64,000 bases of DNA from Spirogloea muscicola. Taxonomy: Eukaryota > Streptophyta > Zygnematophyceae > Spirogloeales > Spirogloeaceae. Below are positions 25,466-34,445 of the stretch, piece by piece (position 1 is the stretch's first letter; every line of letters starts with the position of its first letter). A model generated the notes under the pieces. That model saw nothing but the letters and a program-made list of their open reading frames with translations. It searched no databases and was not told where the DNA came from. A program made the position numbers and the translations under genes. The stretch spans positions 618,158 through 682,157 of the forward strand of contig WELB01000023.1 in assembly GCA_009602725.1 (NCBI GenBank), written 5' to 3'.

Positions 25466-28400
25466 CTATGGGCTCGTTGGCGTCCCCAGCAGCTGATCAG
25501 CGACCGAGACCGGTGGCGGTGGGCTAGCAATGGGCGCCAGAAGCTGGTCCGCCACCGACACCGGCGGCGGCGGGCCTGCGATTGGCGTCAGGAGCTGGTC
25601 GGCGACGCTCGCCGGAGGAGGCTCCTTGGCGGTAGGAGTGGTCGTGGCAGCTGCCGGTGCGACCGGCTGACCTGCCGCAGGTGGCTGTGTATTCAAGAAT
25701 GCCTGCAAACAAAGCAGAGGCGCACGCCCACACGTTAACCCCTCTCCTCTACACGTGGACGCGTTTGCCCTGCTACTGCTTGCAGTGCTCCTTCAACACG
25801 CAAATGACAGTTGCTCTTGTTCAACTCGCTCTCCTTCAACAAGCTCAAGAGCAACTCAACATTTTCAGCAAATCAATGGCATGTCCTATGGGAGCAGGGC
25901 ACTTGGGCCCATATTTTACAACTAGTGGGACATGACCAAAGCCTATGTTGTTGGCTCCGCGGTAACTTCGTGCCCATATCAACCTGAATCTACACAGACT
26001 CGCAACTTGGACTCAGTTGACAAATGGAAGGTTCAGGAGCCCACCTGCAGCTTGAGCGCATACTTGCTCTTCGCTGGGTCCAGCATCTGGAAAATCTTGA
26101 TGTAATCCATGCCCGGCCGCTTGGGCGACGTGAACCCCGCAATGACGCCCGCGAGCAGCGCGTTGGTGTAGATGCTGGGCTCGCTCTGCTGCCGGTCGCC
26201 GCGCGCATCATTGAATGCATCCGCCACGGAGGGGCCACCGAGCAGCGCGCCGACGAGCAGGTTGGGGTTGGGGTCCGAGGAAGAGAGCCACGAGCGCCCG
26301 CTGTCGCAGTCGTACACCGTGTCGTCGACGCGGAACGACGGGATGGAGGAGCCCATGTGGTGCGGCTTGAGCGGGTAGCTCCCGCCATACCCCACCATGT
26401 AGCTCATCTTCATCGGGTTGGCGCCGTAGATGTAATTGAGCTGCGACTTGGCAAACAGCGCAAGCTCTACCGGTTTGAATATGCCGGCTGGGCAGGTGAT
26501 GTAGTTGCCGGACGCGGCGAGGTAGTCGCTGTAAATTAGCGCCAGCCACGCGGTGCTCACGACGTACTGCATCGGGCTCTCTGGCGAGACGAACACCATG
26601 CCGCCAGGAGTGAGGCGAGGGCCATTGGGGAACTGGCCGCCGGCGTTCCGCAGGAACTGGCACATGAACGCGTCTGCCGGCGGCTTGTAAGCCCACATCT
26701 CCTGCACCACGGGCGCAGGGTTGCGGCCGCCGAAGCCCAGCCACAGCACGCGCAGCAGCAGCACCTGCAAGCCGTGCCCAGAATCGCCTTGCTGCAGTCA
26801 CGAAGCGCCGGGGCCCCAGCTATGCTGCGACAAGGACTCCTCCCTCACCAGCCATGCGGCACACTATGACTGATAATTGTACTGAGTTGCCGATGAAAGG
26901 ATCACGAGTGTTGCTAGTCCATGCAAGGAGCGGTCACCGACAACGACTGACTGGCGCCGCACTGACCTGCATGGCAGGGAGCTTCATGTCCCAGCTGAAG
27001 CGGTTGGTGGTCTTGGTCATGGTTGCCGCCTTCCAGGCGTGCATGTTCGGCCCGGTGACGTACGTCAGGTACTTGGCCTCGCCCGTGCCGAGGTACAGCC
27101 ACGTGGCCCCCCAGAGGAGCTCGTCGAAGATGGATGTGGACTTGTACTCGTGCTGCGCGCCGGTCACGTAGTCGCTGTACCGCCCGCGGAACCCGTCGGC
27201 AAAGGCGAAGCAATCGCTCGCATGGGCGAGCAGGGCGTCTGCCTTGGTCGCGTTGTCGGGCCGGAAGACGAGCGACGCAGCCGCAAACGCCGCCGCCATC
27301 TCGCCCGCGAGGTCTGACCCCGGGTGGGTCACCTGCAGCGGCGGCTGCGACGGCCGCGGCTCGGTAATGTCCTCCGGACGGATCCAGCAGCTGTCGCTCG
27401 CCGGGTCGCTGACCTGCTCGCCACAGCCCGGCCAGCCATGAGACTGACCTGACGGTCACGAGCGATTGCAGCCGGAGCACCCGGCCTTGCCACTACGCGC
27501 TCTATGGCCACAAGTCGGCAGGCTTGGCGCCGGCAGAAGCAGTGACAGCCAAGCCGAGGGAGGGAGGGGAGGAGGGAGGAGCGCACCTGCGTGAAGATGA
27601 GGTTGGAGTAGGGGTGGCAGCGGACGAGGTAGTCGGTGCCCCAGTTGAGCACGTCGAGCGCCATGGCCAGCGTGCCCTCCGCCTGGTACTGTGCGCCGTA
27701 CTCGAGCAGCGACCAGGCGAGCACCGTGACGGTGAACGCGATCGGGAAGTTGTACTTGACGTGGTCGCCCTTCACGTAGAACCCGCCGGTGAGGTCAACA
27801 GCCAAGTCTTCGCCGTCCGTGAGGCCCGAAGCGCCGCGCCACGTGATTGGGTTCGAGTTCGGCAGCGCACCCGCTGCAGCAGCGACGACGGACAGGCCAA
27901 CATTCAGCCTGGCACTCGTTGCCGAGAGCAGCTTCAGATGCATGGCAGCCCGCGCGGCGACAAGCTGGCTGCTGACCGCAGCGGAGGAACAGCGATTGTG
28001 CACGAGCGTCCGGATGCCGGCAGCGACTCAAATAGCATCCAGTCGCTCACATTTCTGAGCCAGAATGAAGAGCAGCGCCATCTCCAGCGTGCTGTTGATG
28101 GGCACCGAGACGGCGTCGGGCAGCGGCTGGGTGGCGGCGTCGCTGGCGCTGCTCGTGTCCTTGGTCGCTATGATCTTCCACGCCAGCACGCCCGCCGCTC
28201 CCAGAATCGCCACGCTGCCCACGATCGTGACGATGAAGATGCACGCCGACCACCCACCCCTGCGACCGTGCAGCAGCCGCCATTGCCAGCTGAGCCAAGC
28301 GAGCTCTTGCTGCAGCAGCTGCCATGAGGCGGCCTGGCCCTCATCAACACGAGCTAAGCTGCGATGCCACAGTAGCTCCGGACGCCAATTCGCGACCATT

Positions 28401-28812
28401 CCCGGTAGCTGGGGCGAGCGCTCTGCGTCTGCTGTGCAGCTCCCAGCATGCCGCCCCTGCGTGCAGCTCCTGGCTCATCCCAATTGGGGGCGCGAGCAAG
28501 ACATGCGAGCGCAGCCGCCACGGCCGTGCCGCACAAGATCCAGCGTCTCCTTCGCGGCCAGGACTGCGCGAGCTCTCCTGCCTCTCCAGCTAAAGGGTCT
28601 CCAACATCGTCGTGGCCATGGCCGGCTGGCAGAGCGGCCCCGTCCCAACAGCGGCTGCCTGCTGAGAACAGCTAAATTACAGGACTGTGGCAATGACTGT
28701 CGCAGAGAAATGTGAGGAGGAGGAGGGGGGGAGGAGAGAGGGAGGGAGCGGCGGCGCCTCACCCCCGAGCCGCATCGGACTTGCTGATGCGGTTGTACCC
28801 GGGGGACTTCAT
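25466..28812 (-). CDS. Membrane-anchored GH9 endo-beta-1,4-glucanase, KORRIGAN-like
   Basis: Plant KORRIGAN enzymes are type II membrane proteins that act with cellulose synthase. Six exons (28763-28812, 28051-28259, 27587-27873, 26967-27413, 26045-26764, 25466-25702) give 649 codons. Order: short cytosolic tail MKSPGYNRISKSDAAR, one membrane span (ACIFIVTIVGSVAILGAAGV), then GH9: LPNSNPITWRGASGLTDGED, KYNFPIAFTVTVLAWSLLEY, CWIRPEDITEPRP, HPGSDLAGEMAAAFAAASLV, NYIYGANPMKMSYMVGYGGS, PHHMGSSIPSFRVDD and QQSEPSIYTNALLAGVIAGF, which contains the expected acid Glu. Two signatures differ from the family norm: the usual DAGD reads VKGD (first Asp lost, second kept) and HHR reads HHM. The last exon adds a Pro-rich tail with three copies of a PPPPVSVADQLL-like unit. 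Either a divergent active enzyme or a partly impaired one. Confidence 0.92.
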
Positions 28813-28818
28813 GGTGGC

Positions 28819-28853
<35 letters not shown>

Positions 28854-29440
28854 CGGCGGGCACGCCGCGCGGCAGACGTGGGAGCNTGCGGCAGGGGAGG
28901 GAGGGCGGGAGAATTGGGGAGGGAGGTTGCGGAAATAGGGCAGAGGGAGGAGGTCAAAGAGGGGCATTTAAGAGAGTGTCTTGGTAGCATGTCAACATGA
29001 TTCAGGGGAGAGAGGGAGCGGACAGGTGGGGAGGGGGGCTGGGAGAAATGGGCACGGGGCCGGGTGCCGAAAGGGAGGGAGGGCGGCCGGGGCGGAGGAG
29101 GGAGGGCGGCGCCGGCGGCCCGGGGGGGTGCTCCAAGTTCTTGGCGGCCCGGCGACGCGGCGACGATTTTCCAGCCAATCGGTGCCGCCGCATGGGGGCT
29201 GGCGACGCGTGCGACGCGGGCGACGCGGCGCGCGATAACTCGCCGTTAACGGTCGGTGGGCGGGCGCGGACAAGGGCCCCGGGCGCCTGTCCGACGTGGC
29301 GCCAGGTGGCGGCGACCCAACTCGCCGCGTGGCGCGAGTCCGTGCCGGGTCTCCTGGCCCCCCCTTTCCTCGTGCCCTATAAGTGCGTGCTTCCCTGCGT
29401 CCACTGCGCGCCCTGAGCCCTCCTCGTCCTCCCAGGCATG
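28813..29440. other. CGG-rich upstream region of the GH9 gene
   Basis: Starts with a pure CCG run (about 28817-28855) containing one undetermined base (28886), followed by G-rich sequence to about 29440. It is probably the promoter and 5' UTR. The open frames here are Gly/Arg/Pro-rich shadows. No gene supported. Confidence 0.45.
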
Positions 29441-29444
29441 GCGG

Positions 29445-29760
29445 TGGTACCGTTTCAACGCTCCCTTGCAGCGGTCCATGGCCCACGCTCTGCATCTGCG
29501 AGCTGGCCGTGCTCTCGCTGCGGGCTCTGGCTTTCGTCAGGGTGATAGCTTCCCGGCAGCTAGTCTGTCGGATCTGAGGCTCCTCACTCGTACTTATTGA
29601 GTGATCCATCCTCCCCCTGTTTTACCACTGCATCCTCAGGCCCCTTTGTAGCTGCTCACCGCTCTTAGGCCCCTCTGAACCTTTGTGCATTCTTTTTGGG
29701 CTGGCTTTTCGCAGCCCTTGCCCCCATTGGGAGTGCCACTTCTTTCTTCTTGCCTTCGCC
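29445..29760 (+). mobile_element. LINE 3' end (type with CCCATTGGGAGTGCCAC tail)
   Basis: The 5'-truncated last part of a non-LTR retrotransposon. The frame reads APLQRSMAHALHLRAGRALA and ends SLSDLRLLTRTY-stop (about 29460-29600), matching the end of the RT-bearing ORF in the better-preserved copy at 30742-31285. About 150 bp of 3' UTR follow, with the small GGCTG..CAGCC stem and the terminus GCCCTTGCCCCCATTGGGAGTGCCACTTC, which recurs several times in the window. Confidence 0.7.
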
Positions 29761-29824
29761 GTCCACACGCGAGCAGGCCGTGCTGTGGCCGCCGCCTCTG
29801 GGTCTCGGCGGAGTGCCTCTTTCC

Positions 29825-29992
29825 CTGAGCGAGCTACTCAGACCTGATGTTGCTCACCCGCGGGTACTGAGCTTCCCTCTGCATTGTCTTTAGTTCTGCA
29901 GTGTCGTCTTTTTCCGGCTCCTCTTTTTTTGGCTTTGGACATTGTCCATTCTTTTTGGGCTGGCTTTGCCAGCCCCTCTTCTTTATGGGAAG
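29825..29992 (+). mobile_element. LINE 3' end (type with CCTCTTCTTTATGGG tail)
   Basis: The frame ends YSDLMLLTRGY-stop (about 29833-29869), followed by a short 3' UTR with the perfect stem-loop GGCTGGCTTTGCCAGCC and the tail CCCCTCTTCTTTATGGG. It is a heavily truncated copy lying head to head with the next one. Confidence 0.65.
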
Positions 29993-30170
29993 AAGAAGGG
30001 CTCGCCCATTGAGGATAGGGGCTGGAAAAGCCAGCCCAAAAAAGAATGAACAAAGTACGAGAAGGGGGCCAGAGGAAGCGCTAAGAAAACAAAGCACACA
30101 AAGAAAGAAAGCAGCTACAAATCACTTAGTAACCCCTGCTAAGCAGCCACAAATCAGAGAGGCTGAGCTT
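29993..30170 (-). mobile_element. LINE 3' end, opposite orientation
   Basis: Read on the minus strand: SLSDLWLLSRGY-stop, 3' UTR, then GGCTGG..CCAGCC stem and the tail ending CAATGGGCGAGCCCTTC. The 3' termini of this copy and the plus-strand copy at 29825-29992 abut, so together they form an inverted repeat of about 45 bp per arm centred near 29992. Confidence 0.65.
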
Positions 30171-30300
30171 CCCTCTGCATTGTCTTGTGTTCTGCAGTGT
30201 CGTCTTTTTCCGGCTCCTCTTTCTTTGGCTTTGGACATTGTCCATTCATTTTGGGCTGGCTTTGCCAGCCCCTCTTCTTTATGGGCGAGCACTTTCTCCC
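30171..30300 (+). mobile_element. LINE 3' UTR fragment
   Basis: Repeats the 3'-UTR sequence of 29870-29990 (TGAGCTTCCCTCTGCATTGTCTT.. to CCTCTTCTTTATGGGCGAG) almost base for base, so it is a very short and rather young 5'-truncated copy. Confidence 0.65.
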
Positions 30301-30515
30301 AGGTCCTAAAGAAGAAGTGGCACTCCCAATGGGGGCAAGGGCTGCAAAAAGCCAGCCCAGAAAAGAATTGACAAAGGTTCGAAGGGGCCGAAAAAGCATT
30401 GAGCAGCTACAAAGGGGTCGGAAGATGCTATGGTAGAGCCAAGCTCGCAAACAATCTGGGTCCTTCGATGAGCGAGCAGTGCCCCATTGCCCATCGAAGC
30501 CAGCTCTTTCTCCAA
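30301..30515 (-). mobile_element. LINE 3' UTR fragment, minus strand
   Basis: The minus strand ends with the GCCCTTGCCCCCATTGGGAGTGCCACTTCTTCTTT tail, preceded by the GGCTG..CAGCC stem and a CAAAGGTTCGAAGGGGCC-like segment (plus sense), as in the copies at 29445-29760 and 30516-30741. No coding part remains. Confidence 0.6.
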
Positions 30516-30741
30516 GAGAAGTGGCACTCCCAATGGGGGCAAGGGCTGTGAAAAGCCAGCCCGAAAATATTTGACAAAGGGTCGAAGGGGCCAAAAAAGC
30601 TTAGCAGCTACGAAAGGGCCTGAAGAAGCTATGTCAGGACGGGGGGGAGGCTGGACCACTCAGTAATTACGAGTGAGGAGCCTCAAATCCGACAGACTAG
30701 CTGCCGGAATACTATCCCCATGACGAAAGCCGGAGAGGAAG
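30516..30741 (-). mobile_element. LINE 3' end, minus strand, host of a nested insertion
   Basis: The minus strand reads SLSDLRLLTRNY-stop (about 30660-30720), then 3' UTR, stem and the CCCCATTGGGAGTGCCAC tail. Its upstream side is interrupted at about 30742 by the 3' terminus of the other LINE type, so the second element inserted into this one. Confidence 0.65.
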
Positions 30742-31285
30742 GGCTCGCCCATTGAGAATATGGGCTGGAACAGCCAGCCCAAAAAAGAATGAACAGAGTA
30801 CAAGAAGAGGGGGGGGGAAGCCAGGCGAAGCCCTAAGGCGAAGCAGCAGAAATGACAAGCACACAAGAAAAAACAAAGCAGCTACTAACCACTCAGTAAC
30901 CCCTGCTAAGCAGGCCAGGCCGCAGCGAAAGAGCACGGCCAGCACGCAGATGCAAGGCTTGGGCCATGGACCGCTGAAGGGAGACCGACAATCTCATGCA
31001 ATAGACTTGGGCCCACGAGCCAGCGGCGTTGAAGTCAGCCGGCTCAGCGCGCCTGCGGGACACAGCGCGCCGTGCAAGCCTGGCCAGCAGGTCTAGCCAC
31101 TGGGGCCCGAGAGCCCCATGCACGTCCACAGCCAGGGGGACGAACTCATCTGCAGCCGGGTGGTCGGCGTGTTTTGCCGCCTTGCTGCAAGCGGCCTTCG
31201 CCGCAGCGTGGCCAGCCCGCGAGGCAGAGAGCCCCGGGTTGGGGCGGTCGACCACATCAGTGGTGACCACATCAGTGGTGACCAC
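30742..31285 (-). mobile_element. Non-LTR (LINE) retrotransposon, C-terminal end of the RT-bearing ORF plus 3' UTR
   Basis: The best-preserved LINE piece. The minus-strand frame (from about 31285 to 30893) reads FVPLAVDVHGALGPQWLDLL, LARLARRAVSRR and SVSLQRSMAQALHLRAGRAL, then a stop after GLLSRGY. The FVPLAVxxxGxxGP..ARLA..LSVxLQRxxA pattern is the usual end of RT proteins in green-algal and fungal LINE ORF2s. It is 5'-truncated (no RT catalytic part or endonuclease). The 3' UTR ends CAATGGGCGAGCCCTTCC after a GGCTGGCTGTTCCAGCC stem. Just upstream, about 31290-31330, lies another short LINE tail (GGCTGGCTTATCACAGCCC on the minus strand). Confidence 0.75.
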
Positions 31286-31288
31286 ATA
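31250..31288. repeat. 15-bp tandem repeat, 2.6 copies
   Basis: The unit GACCACATCAGTGGT (itself palindromic in CCAC..GTGG) is present at 31250-31264 and 31265-31279, with a partial third copy. It sits at the 5'-truncated edge of the LINE fragment, so it may mark the insertion junction. Confidence 0.8.
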
Positions 31289-31380
31289 ACGGGAACAAGG
31301 GCTGTGATAAGCCAGCCAGACAAGGCCGTCGCTCCACCTCGACGACAGCAACCAGCGAACGGCACAGTGAGATAGCAATT

Positions 31381-31770
31381 TCAGGAGGAAGACTCTTCCA
31401 GTGGAGGGCGATAGCTGACTACATCAATACTCGTCAGCCATGTGTCCTTCTCTGGATGGGGCTCCGACTCCATCCCACTCTCACACGCTGGCCCAGCGCA
31501 CACAAGACAAGTAGCCCAACAGCAGGTCGCGTTGTCTTGAATTCTACTGCCTGAGAGGTCGTCGACAACATTGAGCACTTTCCAATGTACGCAAGAATAT
31601 GGGCAGGCCATCTCCTCATGCAATGCTTGTGTTTGACTTGGATTGTTCTTGAGTTTTGTCTGCAGTTTCTGCAGCTTGGTTTCTCTTGAGATGCGCACAC
31701 GCCCTGTCAAGTACCACAGCCTGCTGTGGACATATCGGTGCAGTCTATGTCCAGATTGCTTGGTGCACAT
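31381..31770 (-). other. Unrecognised 129-codon open frame
   Basis: A minus-strand frame starting MCTKQSGHRLHRYVHSRLWY and containing LTGRVRISRETKLQKLQTKL and LHEEMACPYSC. It ends ..DVVSYRPPLEESSS. It has no domain I know. Its 3' end resembles a segment near 15370-15410, and it adjoins LINE debris, so it could be part of a dispersed element rather than a host gene. Confidence 0.3.
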
Positions 31771-33067
31771 ATGACAAAGTTTTGTAGGTCCTCAACAAGT
31801 GAGATTGACGAAGTCTCGATAATCTGGAGGCCTTTGCAGACATAGCAGCGACTAATGATACACCCAATATAGAGAGAACCTGTACCACGCCTGTTTGATC
31901 CGTGTACAAGAAAATTCTGAATGCGCCACTGGGTATGTTCTATCTCTATTCATCTCCCAAATTATTGTCAGCCAGGGCTTGGATGACAGAATGCAACGCC
32001 TTTTGACGCCCCCTGCGATATTAAAAACTCATCTCTTTGCCCCTAACCTGTAGGTCAAGGTGTTCTCGAGGCAGTGGTCAACTTAAGGGTGTGAGTCACA
32101 GGTATAAGTGCTCAATGGATGAAACAAGACTGGCTATGGAAAAGGGTAGAGCACAGCCGCCAGGCCACCCAAGCTTAGCTGTGCCTTGTGTGAGTACCTG
32201 GTCATTGCAGTTAGTGTGTACTTGGAGCAGGAATTGTAGTATTATGTCACCTAATAGACGGCCACTGTTCAAATTGTCCTGCCACACAATGCTTCAAACC
32301 TGCAACTATCACCCAACTTACGCAAGCACCACAGCCTGTCAGTCTATCTGTTGCGCGCTCAGATCCCAGACTCAGCACCAGACGGTTGCTTGAGCTGCCA
32401 GGCATGACTCCTGCCACCAGCACTCTGTCAATGACACAATTTCTCCTGTAGGCAGATGCAGATCGACTGACAGCACTCTCATAGGCAGACCCATGAAGAC
32501 TAGCACCAGCGAAACAGGTTGCTGAATGTTATCATCTACTTGACAGTGCAGCACTCTCCTGCTGCAATCCGGAGTAAAGAGGATGCGTAGCTCTTTGTAT
32601 CCGCCAGATGTATCCCTGTTCTGATGTGATCACCCCCAGGCGAAGTCTGTTAGGAGACGACGCGGCGCATAGATTTGCATGCTTTCGAAGAGGGGGGGGT
32701 ACTCATGGGCAATTCCAGCACCCCAGGGAATGTCCAGCGCAAGTGCTCAACAGATGCTGCATGCCTCATGGCAATCATCTGCACTGCAGACACTGTCTTG
32801 TACAAAGTGTAACATGCTGCAGTGCCAGCTGCTTACAGATAGGGGTGCATGAGGTAGGCATGATCCTACCTTTTGTGTCAAATGTAGCCCACCTTGCAAG
32901 TTGTCATGAGCTGAGCCATCTGCTCAACTCTACCGGGCACCGGTGGTGGAAGACTCGGTGCCAAGTGCACCATAGCTCGTGGCAGATTCTAAACGCGAGT
33001 CTGGCCAGGAGGTGCCTCTTGCTGCTGAACAGTGGGCCGCGGCCGCATAGGGATTGACAGATGGTGG
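31771..33067. other. Gene-poor stretch
   Basis: About 1.3 kb of mixed composition. The short open frames on both strands (for example 32037-32393 + and 32608-33057 +) have no family signature and no coherent splice chain. I see no repeat or RNA gene. Confidence 0.35.
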
Positions 33068-33579
33068 TCACTCCTCCGGCTTGACCTTGTCGTAGGGCCT
33101 CACGCGGCCCGACAGGCTGCTCATCTTGAGGTCCAGGAAGTACTTTTGATTGTTCTTGTCGTTGTTCCAGTACCCGTAGGCCTTGGTCGGCTGCCTCCAC
33201 GTCGCCTTGAGGTCGTCGCACTTCCTCTTCAGCTCCTGCGCAACAACGCCACAGGTTTCGACGTGAGGGCCTCTGGGAGTCGCTCTGGGCTTCCAACATA
33301 GTGTCAATTCTCGTTTGCATTGGCCACGTACACGGCTCCACCGCCAGGGCGAGGCCAAGCGGCGCTCGTTGGCGAGGCCGACGAGCTGCTGCCATGTGCA
33401 TAGATGCGCATTCTACGATGAAAATGCTTCTTGTCCCTCGTCCGCCGCAGGCTCCCAGCGCCTCCCCGGCGCCGCGAGAGGCTCACCTGCAGGTGCTGGC
33501 GGTTCTTGCGGTCGCGCTCCGCGGGGTCCTCCATGCGCTGCCGGATGATCGCCTCGGCGTACTCCCAGATGTACGACAT
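33068..33579 (-). CDS. Small mitochondrial protein, likely plant-type complex I accessory subunit
   Basis: Two exons (33487-33579 and 33068-33235), phase 0, give an 86-residue protein: MSYIWEYAEAIIRQRMEDPA, ERDRKNRQHLQ, then ELKRKCDDLKATWRQPTKAY, GYWNNDKNNQKYFLD, SLSGRVRPYDKVKPEE. The pattern (EYAE..MEDPxERDRKxRxH..C..K..W..P..YG(F/Y)W..GRxxPYD) recalls the small plant protein At1g67785, reported among plant-specific NADH dehydrogenase (complex I) subunits; that match is from memory. No cleavable presequence is evident, as is common for small membrane-arm accessory subunits. The gene is compact, complete and isolated from its neighbours. If the assignment is wrong it is still a convincing conserved small gene. 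Confidence 0.65.
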
Positions 33580-34006
33580 CTCCGCCGCCGCGGCCGCAGC
33601 CTGACAGTCCTGACGGCAGAAGCGCCTCGAAGCACGTCTCGGCGCCACTCAGAGCTCGGCCGCGGCGTCGGCCGCCGCGGCCGCCGCCGCCTCTGCCGCC
33701 GCGCGCCGCGGCAGCCAGCGGCGGCGGGGTCCGAAAGTGGGGAGCAGCGCAGCGGCGCTTGGAAGAATCCGTGATTGCGCGGGTGTAGGAGTCGGCCGGA
33801 AGACTCCGCGGTATGATGGAGTGTATATGCCCGACCGAGGCTCTGCTAGGACCGACGTGAGGGAAGCCGAGAAAGCGATGCAATGCCACGTTCGTGTTCG
33901 CCAAGGCGGGGGCGCCCGATCGTCCGGCAGGGTGCCGAGGAAAGAATCCGACCGGGCGCAGTAGGTGCGCGCGTGCGCCCTCCTCCGGGCCCCCCGGCGG
34001 CGGCGT

Positions 34007-34043
<37 letters not shown>

Positions 34044-34445
34044 GACAGCCTTAGCAAGTCGTCGCCGTCGCCGCGCTGTTGGAAGACGCCCCCCCGCCTC
34101 CGCCGCCTGGCCCGGCGATGAGGCCATGGTCCCGGGCTGCGGCGCCGCCGAGCTCGGCCGCCCACGCGGCNCGGCGGCGGCGGCGGCGCCGCCGCCGCCG
34201 CCGGTGCTCCCGAGGCGCCGCGGGCTTCGCCTGGTAAGCCCCTGCGGCTGGACAGCAGGACGGGCGGAAGGCCGAGCTAAAAACCCCCGGACTTGTGGCG
34301 AGAAGCTGCGGTGCTTCCTGCTGAAGGCAGCTGCCGTGGCTGTGTTGGGGTCAGGCTTTGAACCCGAACCCCTAAACCCGAAACCCCAAACCCTAATTCT
34401 CGTCGCAACCTTGGTGCAGGCGCGGAGGCGCGGACGCTGGGGTCC
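33580..34445. other. Shared 5' region of the complex I-type gene and Twinkle
   Basis: CGG/GCC-repeat-rich divergent promoter region with one undetermined base (34171). At 34130-34233 a plus-strand frame starting MRPWSRAAAPPSSAAHAA, Arg/Ala/Ser-rich and ending at a good GTAAGC donor, looks like an organelle transit peptide. Its phase does not match the Twinkle frame across the next acceptor as sequenced (see findings). Confidence 0.4.
34361..34397. promoter_or_regulatory. Degenerate telomere-type repeat / telo-box
   Basis: Four imperfect units of the plant telomere repeat CCCTAAA (AACCCCTAAACCCGAAACCCC..AAACCCTAA) lie 50-85 bp before the Twinkle ATG. AAACCCTAA matches the telo-box known from plant promoters and first introns, often of translation and replication genes. 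Its role here is inferred from position only. Confidence 0.6.

Noticed and set aside
31250-31288. CRISPR-like or satellite array
   Set aside because: Only 2.6 copies of a 15-bp unit without spacers; more likely an insertion-junction duplication.
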